This document shows, in pieces, positions 53,310 through 62,843 of a DNA stretch of 64,000 bases. The notes beneath the pieces are model-generated. The model did not search any database, was not told where the DNA came from, and saw only the letters and a list, made by a program, of their open reading frames with translations. The stretch comes from Dyella_B sp036746095 (GTDB lineage Bacteria > Pseudomonadota > Gammaproteobacteria > Xanthomonadales > Rhodanobacteraceae): the NCBI RefSeq assembly GCF_036746095.1, contig NZ_DAIOEU010000021.1:3323-67322 (forward strand). Reading direction: 5' to 3'. The translations under genes were made by a program, and so were the position numbers. Position 1 is the stretch's first letter; each line of letters starts with the position of its first letter.

Positions 53310-55148
53310 TTAGGCGTATCCCAGACGTCCCATCACCGGCCGCAATATCGGCAGCACCGGCTCGAACATTTCACGATACGCATGCCAGCGGTGCACCGCA
53401 CGACTGTGAATGCCCTGGGTCACCTGCGCATAGCTGGGCGTGCTGATGTAATGCTTGTTGCGCGCGTGTTCGGCAAAACGCGCCAGCGGTGCGGGGTCGT
53501 CAAGTTCGAGAAAATGCCCCAGCTTCAACACGTGTTCGTCGAAGCGACTCACGACCGATTCGTAACGCCACTCCAGCACGCGCGGAGCAAGCACGTCTAC
53601 CTGGTTGAACCAGTGCTCGAATGCGCGCACATAACCGCGCGCCAGCCGCTCCAGCGAGCTGCACAGCACCATGAAGGCGGGTGAGCGGAAGGATTGCATA
53701 TAGCAGCTCAGCAGCACGTCGCAAGGATGGCGCAGGCACAGAATGATGCGTGCTTCCGGAAACAGCCGCATGATCATCGGCAGGCACAGCATGTTGAGCG
53801 GATTCTTGTCGACCAGCCGGCGTGTGCCCAAATCAGGAACGATCTGGCGCGCCATCGCTGCATACACGGTGCGCAGCTGATCGGCTTCGGATGCCGTGAG
53901 ATCAGCCAGCGCCGATGGGTACGGTTGCCCGGCCAGCGTCATTCGCTCGGTCAATTCATGGACGAACGCACGCTCGTCCATCGCGCAGAAGTCCGGATGC
54001 GCATCCAGCATTTGTTCCAGCAACGTGGTGCCGGAACGTGGAAAACCGACGACGAAGACGGGGCTTTGTTCGCTGCGCGGTGGCTTCAACGCCGTCCAGC
54101 GATCGTGCTCGCCGCGACTGACCGATAGGTCGGCCATCGCCAGCGGCTGGCTGTCCTCGGTCATCAGCTCGGGCACGATGGTGTGCGCGATGCTGAGTTG
54201 CGCGTCGTGTGCGCGTTGCAGGGCTTGCCACGCAGCGTAGGGGAGACCCTGCTTGTCGTGCGCAGCGGCCAGGCCAAACGCGGCCTGGGCCAGCACGTCG
54301 GCATCATCGGTGGTCGCCAGGATGCGCTCGTAGAGTTGGGCAGCACGTGCGGGCTCAGCGCGCCGCGCGGCGATGGCTGCGTGCGCCAGCCAGATGGCGC
54401 AGGCTAGTTGCCGCTGGTCCGTGCGCACATTCTCCAGTGGCAAGCTCGCCAATTCGGCTTCGGCCAGATCAAGCTGGTTGGTGCGCTCGTACAGCGCCGC
54501 ACGCATCGCTGTGATGCGCTGGCGCATCGACTCGGCCGTACCGTCGTCCGGAAGCAAAGCTTCTTGCAGCGTGCGCAGGGCTGCATCCTGTTGGCCCAAG
54601 GTGGACAACATGCTCGCCAGCGTCAGCGCCTGCTCGGCGGCCTGCGGCGGCCAGTCGGCAACGTTTTCCAGCATGATTTCTTCGCCGGTATTGTCACCGC
54701 AAACGTGGCAGGCGTGCGCCGCTTGCAAGCGTGCTTCGACAAAGTCGGGCGCCAGCCGTACGGCATCCAGCAGCGCGTTGCGTGCGGCCAGCCATTGTTT
54801 CTGTTGCAGATGAAGCAAGCCGAGGTTGTAGTGCACGTCGGCCTGTTGTGGGGCGAGTGTCAGTGCCTGTTGCAAGGCTCGTTCGGCGGTCGATGCGTCA
54901 CCTGTTTCGCGCGCGACAAGGCCCAGGTTGTTCCAGTATTCGAAGGTATGGGGCTCTAGCTGCGTCAGTCGCGTGAATAAAGGCAAGGCTTCATGCAGAC
55001 GACCGGTGGCGCGCAATGCCAGCGCGCGGAGCAGCAGAATGGTTTCATCGTCTTGCGGAGGGATTTCGCTCAGCGCCAATACGCGAACCATATCACCCTG
55101 GTTGAAGGCGGCGAGCAGGTCAGCGTGGTTGGACTGCGAAAAATGCAC
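53310..55148 (-). CDS. TPR-repeat sulfotransferase-family protein (copy 2)
   Basis: A 612-residue protein with about 300 residues of tetratricopeptide repeats (HTFEYWNNLGLVARETGDAS, ADVHYNLGLLHLQQKQWLAA) followed by a sulfotransferase domain: 5'-phosphosulfate loop VVGFPRSGTTLLEQMLDAHP and a 3'-phosphate segment ARIILCLRHPCDVLLSCY. The same architecture occurs at 45552-47114, so these are paralogues flanking the RiPP and hydroxylase genes. The start is GTG at 55148 with GGAG upstream. It is convergent with the aspartyl hydroxylase. Acceptor unknown. Confidence 0.88.
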   Translation of the reverse strand: MHFSQSNHADLLAAFNQGDMVRVLALSEIPPQDDETILLLRALALRATGRLHEALPLFTRLTQLEPHTFEYWNNLGLVARETGDASTAERALQQALTLAPQQADVHYNLGLLHLQQKQWLAARNALLDAVRLAPDFVEARLQAAHACHVCGDNTGEEIMLENVADWPPQAAEQALTLASMLSTLGQQDAALRTLQEALLPDDGTAESMRQRITAMRAALYERTNQLDLAEAELASLPLENVRTDQRQLACAIWLAHAAIAARRAEPARAAQLYERILATTDDADVLAQAAFGLAAAHDKQGLPYAAWQALQRAHDAQLSIAHTIVPELMTEDSQPLAMADLSVSRGEHDRWTALKPPRSEQSPVFVVGFPRSGTTLLEQMLDAHPDFCAMDERAFVHELTERMTLAGQPYPSALADLTASEADQLRTVYAAMARQIVPDLGTRRLVDKNPLNMLCLPMIMRLFPEARIILCLRHPCDVLLSCYMQSFRSPAFMVLCSSLERLARGYVRAFEHWFNQVDVLAPRVLEWRYESVVSRFDEHVLKLGHFLELDDPAPLARFAEHARNKHYISTPSYAQVTQGIHSRAVHRWHAYREMFEPVLPILRPVMGRLGYA

Positions 55149-55308
55149 GTGCCACTACTCCGCGTCGTGTGTTGCCCTCTCCCATGCGTGCTTGAAAGGG
55201 CCGGTTTTACGAGCTTGCCATGAAGCTTGAACTCGACGCGAGGTTGCGGACTTCGCCCCAACCCTCCCCTACTTCACGCAGGGGAGGGCAGATCGCGGCA
55301 TGGGTCGT

Positions 55309-58188
55309 CTAGAACTTCACCGTCGCACGCGCCCAGTAATACCGGCCCAGCACGTCATACGTTGCCGTATCGACGTTGTAGTTCGGGCCGTTCTGGTAGA
55401 TCAGCGGCGGTGCCTTGTCGGTAATGTTGTCCACGCCGAACTCGAAGCGCGTCTTGATCGCCGGCACGTTGTAGGCGATCTGCGCCGAGTGATACAGGAC
55501 CGACGCGATCGGTGCGGGAGCGCCGGTGATGTAGTCTGCGTTGAGGTTGGTCATACGATGGATGTAGCGCGTCTGCCATTGCGCACTCCAGTTGCCGAGC
55601 GACCAGTTGAGCGTAAGCGTGCCGCGCCAGCGGGCAATGCTGCCGAACTGTTGCGTGTACGTACCGGCATAGTTGACCGTTCTGGCGCCCGGTTGACCTG
55701 GCGTGGCGTCGTTGTAGAACGAGCCGGTATAAGTGGTATTGAGGCCCACCTTGAAGTTGCCGGGGTTGAAGCTGCCCAGGTCGAAATGCGGAATGGCATA
55801 GCTGGTGCTGAAGTCCACGCCGCTGGTGCTCAGGTTGCCCAGGTTCACCACCGGCGTGTTCATGTAGTAGATCGCACCGGCCAGCGCATTGCTGCTGGGG
55901 TAGCGGTGGATGAAGCCGCAGTACGGGCTGCTGTCATTATTGAAGCAGGCGTCGAGCACGGTCTGCGCGGCCAGTGGTGTCAGCATGTCATGCAGGTTGA
56001 TGCGCCACACGTCGACGGTGGAGGAGAAGCCCTCCAGCCAGCTTGGCGAATACACCAGGCCGAGGTCGAACGAAGAGCCATGTTCGGGCTTCAGGTTGAC
56101 GCCCGCCGGCTTGCCGCCCGATGTATAAGCTGTCACCTGCGGGATCGGGTTGCCCGACCATCCCGGCGGCACGAACTGGCAGGCCGCCTGGTGCGCCGCC
56201 AGCGTTGCGGCACTGAGAGCGGTACAGGGATCGTTGATGGTGGGACCGCCGATGGTGAGGCCGTCGTCCAGCTCGTTGAGGTTAGGCGCGCGGAACACTT
56301 GCGTCACCGTGCCGCGTATCAACAAATCGGGGATCGGCCGGTATTCCAGTGCCAGCTTCTTGTTGGTCGTGGTACCGGAGGTGCTGTAGTCGGAAGCGCG
56401 GATGCCGATATCCACGTTCAACGAATAGGCGCCGGGCTTTTCCGATAGCAACGGGATCAGCGATTCGGCGTAAAGCTCCTTCACGTTGATGCTGCCACGG
56501 CCGGGCGAGCCGCAGGCTTCGGCCAGCACGGCGCAGGTGGCGGTGCCGGGATTGAGAATGGCATCCGGCGTCACGGTGTAGTTCATCGAGTTCCAGCGGT
56601 ACAGCGCACCGGTGGAGAGTTCCATCGCGCCGGCGGGCAGATCCCACAGTTCGCCGGAGGCGTTGAACTGCAATTGCTTCATCGTGTTGGTGAGGGTGTA
56701 GACCGGCGCATCCACGCCCTTTGCCAATTGTGCCGACACCGCAGGATCGGCCTGGTTGAAGATGTTGCCGCCGCCGTTGATCACTGCTTGCAGATCGGCA
56801 ATGTTCACCTCGTTGAAGTTGGTCTGTTGGCGATTGGCGTAGCCGTAGTTGAGGCTTGCATCCCACAGCCAGCTGCTCTGGCCGAAGTGGCCGCGCAAGC
56901 CGGTATTGAGCTGGAAGTTGTCGGTGTTGAAGGTATGCAGGCGCGTGCCAAGTCCGGTAAGGCGCTCGCTGATCACGTAGCTGGTGCCGGTGTAGCCCGG
57001 CGGCGTGCCGAAGGTGACGCCAAACGGATTGATCGGATTGTTCGCCGTCACGTACCAGCCATCGCCGGTGCTGGTGGGCGCCGAGGCGTCCTGGCCGGAG
57101 GAATTGGTGCGGTTGTAGAACACGTTCGCGAACGCGGTGAGGTTCGGCGTGATGTTGTAGTTGCCGAGCACGAAGAAGTTGACACGTTTCTGCTCGGTCT
57201 GGATGTAGTTGTAGGCGTTGTAGTTGAAGGTGTCGTTGGAGCCGCCATAGCAGCGGTAGTTGCTGAGGCTGTTGCCGGTACCGTTGGCCAGGGTCACATA
57301 AGCGTTGCCCGCGGCGTTCACATTGCAGCCGCCGGGCGTGAGTGCGGCTGGAACCAGGATGCGGCCGGTAGGAATCGTGCCCGAGCCTTGCGGCGTGGGG
57401 ACGCCACTGGACAGGTACAGCGCGCGCTGCGAGAACCCTCGGCGCAAAGCCAGCGTCGGGGTGTATTTGTTCCAGTCGATACCCGCCACGATGTTGCCAT
57501 CCGCGCCGCTGGCGCCGGTGGTGAAGTTGAAACCGCGCCGCTGGCTGTCGCCATGGCTGGAAATGCCATCATTGATGCTGAATTCCGCACCCTTGAAGTC
57601 CTTGCGCAGGTGGAAGTTCACCACGCCGCCGACCGCATCCGAACCGTAGGCGGTGGATGCGCCTTCCGCCAGCACGTCCACGCTCTGGATCATGTTTTGC
57701 GGAATCATGTTGAGATCCGCGTTGGCCATGCGCTGGCCGTCGACCAGCACCAGGGTGCGGTTGGTGCCCAGTCCGCGCAGCGACACGCGCGAGGCACCAT
57801 CGCCGCCTTCCAGCGTGGGGCTGGCGCCGCCGCCGCCGTTGCTGTTGTTGGCCGGGTTGGTGGCGTAGCCGGAAACGCTGGGCAGTTGCTGCAGCACGTT
57901 GCCGAGCGTGGGCGCGCCGTTGGCGGTGATGGCACCGCGATCCAGCGTTACGACGGGGCTGGCGGTTTCGGTGTCGACGCGGCGAATCAGCGAGCCGGTC
58001 ACGGTGACGGCCTGGAGCGTCTTGGTCTTTGACGGCTGCGATTGATCGCCGTTCTGCGTGTTCTGTTGCGATGTGCTGTTCTGCTGCGCCCCCGCGTCCT
58101 GTGCATGGGCCGCGACGGCCGACGAAGCGATGCCGACCGACAACGCCAAGCGTACCGCCACGGACAAGCGATTGTAATGAGCTTGCAT
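55309..58188 (-). CDS. TonB-dependent receptor
   Basis: A 959-residue outer-membrane receptor. The signal peptide ends at SSAVAAHA (about residue 28); a low-complexity Gln/Asn linker precedes the TonB-box/plug (LQAVTVTGSLIRRVDTETASPV, then GNVLQQLPSVSGYATNPANN and the glycine run SNGGGGASPTLEG); plug motifs SRVSLRGLGTNRTLVLVDGQRM and STAYGSDAVGGVVNF are typical. The barrel ends WARATVKF. The ATG at 58188 has GGGGAG upstream. It lies 160 bases downstream of TPR-sulfotransferase copy 2 on the same strand, but the sulfotransferase follows it in transcription order. This xanthomonad receptor class (RRVDTE start) often imports peptides or plant-derived compounds; the ligand is unknown. Confidence 0.92.
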   Translation of the reverse strand: MQAHYNRLSVAVRLALSVGIASSAVAAHAQDAGAQQNSTSQQNTQNGDQSQPSKTKTLQAVTVTGSLIRRVDTETASPVVTLDRGAITANGAPTLGNVLQQLPSVSGYATNPANNSNGGGGASPTLEGGDGASRVSLRGLGTNRTLVLVDGQRMANADLNMIPQNMIQSVDVLAEGASTAYGSDAVGGVVNFHLRKDFKGAEFSINDGISSHGDSQRRGFNFTTGASGADGNIVAGIDWNKYTPTLALRRGFSQRALYLSSGVPTPQGSGTIPTGRILVPAALTPGGCNVNAAGNAYVTLANGTGNSLSNYRCYGGSNDTFNYNAYNYIQTEQKRVNFFVLGNYNITPNLTAFANVFYNRTNSSGQDASAPTSTGDGWYVTANNPINPFGVTFGTPPGYTGTSYVISERLTGLGTRLHTFNTDNFQLNTGLRGHFGQSSWLWDASLNYGYANRQQTNFNEVNIADLQAVINGGGNIFNQADPAVSAQLAKGVDAPVYTLTNTMKQLQFNASGELWDLPAGAMELSTGALYRWNSMNYTVTPDAILNPGTATCAVLAEACGSPGRGSINVKELYAESLIPLLSEKPGAYSLNVDIGIRASDYSTSGTTTNKKLALEYRPIPDLLIRGTVTQVFRAPNLNELDDGLTIGGPTINDPCTALSAATLAAHQAACQFVPPGWSGNPIPQVTAYTSGGKPAGVNLKPEHGSSFDLGLVYSPSWLEGFSSTVDVWRINLHDMLTPLAAQTVLDACFNNDSSPYCGFIHRYPSSNALAGAIYYMNTPVVNLGNLSTSGVDFSTSYAIPHFDLGSFNPGNFKVGLNTTYTGSFYNDATPGQPGARTVNYAGTYTQQFGSIARWRGTLTLNWSLGNWSAQWQTRYIHRMTNLNADYITGAPAPIASVLYHSAQIAYNVPAIKTRFEFGVDNITDKAPPLIYQNGPNYNVDTATYDVLGRYYWARATVKF

Positions 58189-58427
58189 GATGACTCCCCG
58201 AATAGATGGCCATAGAGGAGCATCGGTGCAACGAGGTTTGTGAGCTGCCTTCCCTTGCAACAGCTAGACGCGCAAGCGCCTAAACATTCCCCATCACTGC
58301 AAGTTGCCCAATGTCCCCTGATGACAACTCTTTCAGGAAATTGACGCGGAGTAAATACTTGCGACGCCATTTGGCGTACGGGGTTGTAAATTTTTTTAAT
58401 TAAATTGTGCCGATTTGCGCACGTGAG

Positions 58428-58443
58428 TGCGGGCTTGCCCGCA
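58428..58443. terminator. Hairpin downstream of the SGNH hydrolase gene
   Basis: TGCGGGC (58428-58434) and GCCCGCA (58437-58443) form a compact stem just after the - strand stop at 58454; no immediate T-run, so termination is only possible. Confidence 0.4.
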
Positions 58444-58453
58444 AGGCGGCGAT

Positions 58454-59059
58454 TCAATCCGTGTGCAATGCCGCAGCGACTGCCGGCTCGATGGCGTCCG
58501 TCCACAAAGCATATTGCGCGCCAGCAGGATGCAGGCCGTCGGAGGCGACCAGATTGGCATGCTCGCGCGAGATGCCGGTGATGTTTACGAAAGGCGCACC
58601 GGCCTTGCTGGCTTCTTCGCGAGCAATCGCGTTGAACGTATCCAGTTCGCAGGCGATTTGCGTGCGATCGCGTCCGCTGGCATAGCCAAACGGTGTTACG
58701 CCCCAGTCCGGAATCGACACCGCCACCACGCGCGCGGCGCGGCGACCGGCCAGCGCCACCGCACGCAACAGCAGCGTGCGGAACTGCTCGCGATACTCCT
58801 GCGCCGAGCGGCCGCGGTATTGGTTGTTGACGCCGATCAGCAGCGTGACCAGGTCGTAATCCGGCGCGAGCGCCGCCTGGTCCATGCCGGCGGACAGCTC
58901 GTCGGTGGTCCAGCCGGTTACCGCGATGATCTGTGGATCATCGATGGCAACTGCCTGCTTGCGCAGCTTTTCCACCAATTGCATCGGCCAACGTGCCTGG
59001 GCCGGGACGTCTTCGCCGATGGTGTAGGAATCGCCCAGGGCGAGATAGCGCAGCGGCAT
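58454..59059 (-). CDS. SGNH/GDSL-family hydrolase
   Basis: A 201-residue serine hydrolase. Block I is ALGDSYTIGE (nucleophile serine), block III is LIGVNNQYRG (GxND-like, oxyanion Asn), and block V is ASDGLHPAG (catalytic D-x-x-H). No signal peptide is evident, so it is probably cytoplasmic. The family includes esterases and thioesterases; the substrate is unknown. It starts 3 bases after the alaA-type aminotransferase stop, so the two are co-transcribed. Confidence 0.9.
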   Translation of the reverse strand: MPLRYLALGDSYTIGEDVPAQARWPMQLVEKLRKQAVAIDDPQIIAVTGWTTDELSAGMDQAALAPDYDLVTLLIGVNNQYRGRSAQEYREQFRTLLLRAVALAGRRAARVVAVSIPDWGVTPFGYASGRDRTQIACELDTFNAIAREEASKAGAPFVNITGISREHANLVASDGLHPAGAQYALWTDAIEPAVAAALHTD

Positions 59060-59062
59060 CGG

Positions 59063-60310
59063 TCAGCGTGCAGCCACGGCGGCGCGCGGTGCTTCTTCCG
59101 CGGCCATGCGCTCCAGCACGCGCTCCATGCGCACGAACACTTCGCGCAGTTGCGCCGGCTGCGGCAACAGGGTGAGGCGCATGTGGCGGCTGTTGGGCAC
59201 GTTGAAGCTGGTGCCGGGCACGATCAGCACGGATTCCTCTTCCAGCAGGCGCAGCGCAAACGCGTTGTCGTCGAAATCGGCGATGGCGTCGCTGCGTACG
59301 CGCGGGAAGGCGTAAATGGCGCCTTCCGGCACGACCACATCCAGGAACTGGCTGGCGGCGACTCCATCCAGCACGGCTTGCCGCGCCTGATACAAGCGGC
59401 CGGTCGGGGCAGTCAGCGCAGTGATGGTGGGTGCATCCTGCAGCGCCGGGATCACCGCCCATTGCGCCGTGACGTTGGCGCACAGGCGCAAGGCAGCCAG
59501 CAGTTGCAAGGCATCGCGATACTCGTGTGTGCGCGCCGGGTCGCCGGAAAGGCTCAGCCAGCCCACGCGGTAGCCGCAGGCGCGATGCACTTTGCTCAGG
59601 CCGCCGAAACTGAGGCAGGGGTGATTGCCGGCCACTTCAGCCAGCGGCTGGAACGGTGTGCCGTCGTAGAGAATCTCGTCGTAGATCTCGTCGCACAGCA
59701 GCAGCAGGCGATGCCGCGCGGCGATCGCCACGATCTGTTCCAGCAGTGCGCGTGGATACACCGCGCCGGTGGGATTGTTCGGGTTGACCATCACCAGCGC
59801 GCGCGTGCGCGGCGTGATCAGTGCTTCCATCTCTTCCGGGTCCGGCATATGCCGGTTCTCGGCAAGGCAGCGGTAATAGCGCGGCACGCCACCGTTGAGG
59901 ATGGTGGCGGCGCTCCACAGCGGGTAATCGGGACTGGGCAGCAGCACTTCGTCGCCCGGCTGCAGCAATGCGCGCAGGCTCAGGTCGATCAGCTCGCTGA
60001 CACCGTTGCCGATGAAGATGCGTTCCACCTGGACGTGCCGCCCGCCGCGTGCGCGCTGCTGCGCGGCGATCGCTTCGCGCGCTTCTTCCAGGCCTTGCTC
60101 GTGACCGTAGGCTTCGCTCTCATGCAGGTGCACGGCGATGGCTTCGCGTAGGTGGGCGGGTACCGAAAAGCCGTAGCGGGCCGGATTGCCGATATTGAGC
60201 TTGATGATCGGCGTTCCTGCCGCTTCCAGTTCGCGCGCGCGGCGAGTCAGTGCGCCGCGGATTTCATAGCGCACTTCGGCCAGGTGCGCGCTGGGCTTGA
60301 TCGGGGACAA
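59063..60310 (-). CDS. alaA: Class I/II aminotransferase, AlaA-type (glutamate-pyruvate)
   Basis: A 415-residue fold-type I aminotransferase. The N-terminus MSPIKPSAHLAEVRYEIRG parallels E. coli AlaA, which supports a TTG start at 60310 with GGAAGAG upstream. Further AlaA-like motifs are LNIGNPARYGF, IGNGVSELIDLSLRALL, NPNNPTGAVYP, LLLCDEIYDEILYDG, the Schiff-base lysine in FGGLSKVHRACGYR, and MRLCANV-like LRLCANVTAQ. It interconverts alanine and pyruvate with glutamate/2-oxoglutarate. It is divergent from rsgA and followed by the SGNH hydrolase. Confidence 0.9.
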   Translation of the reverse strand: MSPIKPSAHLAEVRYEIRGALTRRARELEAAGTPIIKLNIGNPARYGFSVPAHLREAIAVHLHESEAYGHEQGLEEAREAIAAQQRARGGRHVQVERIFIGNGVSELIDLSLRALLQPGDEVLLPSPDYPLWSAATILNGGVPRYYRCLAENRHMPDPEEMEALITPRTRALVMVNPNNPTGAVYPRALLEQIVAIAARHRLLLLCDEIYDEILYDGTPFQPLAEVAGNHPCLSFGGLSKVHRACGYRVGWLSLSGDPARTHEYRDALQLLAALRLCANVTAQWAVIPALQDAPTITALTAPTGRLYQARQAVLDGVAASQFLDVVVPEGAIYAFPRVRSDAIADFDDNAFALRLLEEESVLIVPGTSFNVPNSRHMRLTLLPQPAQLREVFVRMERVLERMAAEEAPRAAVAAR

Positions 60311-60488
60311 CGCTCTTCCGTCCTTTAACGAAATGGGAAAGCCGGCTTGCCGCCGGTTTCACGATCCTAACAGCGTGCTGGGGCCGCGTGGGGCGGGAAT
60401 GTGGCAAAAAAACGGGAGGCCTTTGCACCAGTCGGCATATGCGTGGCCGCATCCCGAGTCCCATCGAAGATGGGCATAATCCCATCCC

Positions 60489-61550
60489 ATGACCGACGCG
60501 CAGACCATTGAACGGCTCCGCCACATCGGCTGGCGAGGCCAGGACTTGCCGGGCGCAGGACGGCGGCTGGCGCGCGTGGTGGCGCAGCACCGTGCCGGCT
60601 ACGAATTGCATGACGGCGAGCAGGTTTTCAGCGCGCAGCCGGCCGGCCATTTCCTCAAGCGCGGGCTGGACCCGGCCGAACGCCCGGCGGTGGGCGATTT
60701 CGTGGAGATCGAACCCGGCAAGCCGCCGCACATCCAGGCCGTGCAGCCGCGGCGCACCGTGCTGTCGCGTGCCGCGGCCGGTGAGCGCTACGAGCGGCAG
60801 GTGATCGCCACCAACATCGACTACGTGCTGGTGCTGACCGGCCTGGATGGAGATTTCAATCCGGCCCGGATCGAGCGCTACCTGTCCCTAGTGGAAGGCT
60901 CCGGCGCGCAGCCGGTGGTGGTGCTCAGCAAGCCCGATCTTGTCGAAGGTATGGAAGAACGCATCGCCGACTTGCAAGCCCGCCTGCCGGAAGGCACGCC
61001 GATCCACGCCATCAATGGCAAGGACCCGGCCAGCGCGGCGGTGCTTGCCGCCTACCTCAAGCTGGGCGACAGCGCAGTACTGGTCGGTTCGTCCGGCGCC
61101 GGCAAATCTACGCTTACCAATACCTTGCTGGGCAGCCAGCACATGGCCATCGGCGACGTGCGCAGTCACGACAGCCGTGGACGCCACACCACGACTTATC
61201 GCGCCCTGCTGCAGTTGCCCAGCGGTGGTTGCCTGATCGATACACCCGGGATGCGCGAGTTGAAGCTCACCGGCGAGGAAAACCTCGACCTGTTCGCCGA
61301 CATCGAAGCGCTGGCCGAGAACTGCCGTTTCGCCGATTGCGGCCATGGCAGCGAACCGGGCTGCGCCATCCAGGAAGCCTTGCACGATGGCGAAATCACG
61401 CCCGAGCGCTGGCGCAATTACCTGAAGCTGCGCGACGAGCGCGAGGAACAAGCCAACATGCTCGAATCGCGCCTGCGACGCCAGCGTGGCGGTCGGCCGG
61501 CCACCAAGCCGCATGGTCCGCGTGGTTCGCGCGAGCGGGAGGGATGGTGA
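60489..61550 (+). CDS. rsgA: Ribosome small-subunit-dependent GTPase A
   Basis: A 353-residue circularly permuted GTPase that assists late 30S maturation. An N-terminal OB-fold (about 40-105) precedes the G-domain in permuted order: G4 LSKPD (146-150), G1 GSSGAGKST (200-208), and G3 DTPGMRE. The C-terminal zinc-binding knuckle is CRFADCGHGSEPGC. The tail is basic (RLRRQRGGRPATKPHG), which suits RNA contact. A CATAAT -10-like element close to the ATG suggests a very short leader. Its end overlaps the next gene by 7 bases. Confidence 0.96.
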   Translation: MTDAQTIERLRHIGWRGQDLPGAGRRLARVVAQHRAGYELHDGEQVFSAQPAGHFLKRGLDPAERPAVGDFVEIEPGKPPHIQAVQPRRTVLSRAAAGERYERQVIATNIDYVLVLTGLDGDFNPARIERYLSLVEGSGAQPVVVLSKPDLVEGMEERIADLQARLPEGTPIHAINGKDPASAAVLAAYLKLGDSAVLVGSSGAGKSTLTNTLLGSQHMAIGDVRSHDSRGRHTTTYRALLQLPSGGCLIDTPGMRELKLTGEENLDLFADIEALAENCRFADCGHGSEPGCAIQEALHDGEITPERWRNYLKLRDEREEQANMLESRLRRQRGGRPATKPHGPRGSREREGW

Positions 61551-62824
61551 GCAGCACTGCCGAGAAACCCGTTCCGGCCGAACTGGAAGCCTATGCCGCG
61601 CTCGACAAGCGCCTGCTGGCGGCGGTGAAAGGCATCAACATCCTCTCGACCGTGAGCTGGCCGGCATCGCTGGAAGACCGCATGATCCAGGCCTACGGCA
61701 AAGGCCAGTACGCCTTGCCGGAAGTGAGCTATCGCAAGCCCGATCTTTCCGAAGTACGCAAGGAACTTGCCGCGATCGAAAAGGAAGCCGGCGACGGCGA
61801 TCCGCTGCGCGAGTACCTGCGCCGCACTGCCGAATCCTGGCGCGTCGCTGCCCAGATGCTCGAGGCAGTGGGCACTGAAGGCGTCACCGCGCCGTCGATC
61901 CAGCTTTATGGCCGCCCGGGCGATGCCATTCCGGGCAGCCATTACAGCAACCTCGACGCGGCACGCTATTTCGTCGAGCTATCCGACGAACTCGGCGCGG
62001 ACATGGCCGACGACGACGTCGTCACCAGCATCCCTTCCGACCTGCTGCGCAAGGATCTTTCCCGGGTACTGGATGACTTCTTTGGCCAGGGCGTGATCGC
62101 GGTGGAGGTCGACAACGATCTCACCGCCAAGGCAGCAGCGGGCGCCACGCGCATCCGGCTGCGCGGCGGCACGCGTTTCAGCCAATACGATCGTCATCAA
62201 CTGCTCAACCACGAAGCCTACGTGCATTCGCTCACTGCGTTGAATGGCCGCGAGCAACCCGTATTGGCATCACTCGCGCGCACGTCGCCGCGTGTCACGG
62301 CGACCCAGGAAGGTCTTGCCGTGTTCGCCGAGTTGATGTCCGGCGCGATCGACATCGCACGGCTCAAGCGCATCAGCCTGCGCATTCTTGCGCTCGACAT
62401 GGCGCTCAACGGTGCGGACTTCGTCGAGGTGTATCGCTACTTCAATCGTTGTGGACAGAGCGTAGCGGATAGTTTCCATTCCACGCAGCGTGTGTTCCGC
62501 GGCGTGCCGCTGGGTGGCGGTTCCGCGTTTGCGAAGGACAACGTGTATCTGTCCGGCTTGATGGACGTGCACACGTTTTTCCGCTGGGCACTGAAGGAGC
62601 GCCGCATGGATCTGCTGCGTTATCTCTTTGCCGGCAAGTTGACGCTAGGCGACGTGATGAGCCTGGAGCCGTATTTTCAATCCGGCGTACTCGCCGCGCC
62701 GCGCTGGCTGCCGCCATGGATGCAGCACGTGCATGGCTTGGCCGGCAAGCTGGCGTTCTCGCTGTTCATCAACCGCGTGCGGATGTCGAAGGTGGAAGCG
62801 GAGACGTTGTCTACTGGCCTATAA
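61544..62824 (+). CDS. QEGLA-motif protein (DUF1704, MATCAP-like metallopeptidase)
   Basis: A 426-residue protein of the family annotated as flavohaemoglobin-expression-modulating QEGLA-motif protein (DUF1704), related to eukaryotic MATCAP/KIAA0895 tyrosine carboxypeptidases. The probable zinc motif is H-E-x-x-x-H in LLNHEAYVHSLTA, followed by TQEGLAVFAELMSG. The ATG at 61544 overlaps the end of rsgA by 7 bases, implying translational coupling. The substrate in bacteria is unknown. Confidence 0.85.
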   Translation: MVSSTAEKPVPAELEAYAALDKRLLAAVKGINILSTVSWPASLEDRMIQAYGKGQYALPEVSYRKPDLSEVRKELAAIEKEAGDGDPLREYLRRTAESWRVAAQMLEAVGTEGVTAPSIQLYGRPGDAIPGSHYSNLDAARYFVELSDELGADMADDDVVTSIPSDLLRKDLSRVLDDFFGQGVIAVEVDNDLTAKAAAGATRIRLRGGTRFSQYDRHQLLNHEAYVHSLTALNGREQPVLASLARTSPRVTATQEGLAVFAELMSGAIDIARLKRISLRILALDMALNGADFVEVYRYFNRCGQSVADSFHSTQRVFRGVPLGGGSAFAKDNVYLSGLMDVHTFFRWALKERRMDLLRYLFAGKLTLGDVMSLEPYFQSGVLAAPRWLPPWMQHVHGLAGKLAFSLFINRVRMSKVEAETLSTGL

Positions 62825-62843
62825 CTCGCATGGCCGCCAGCTC

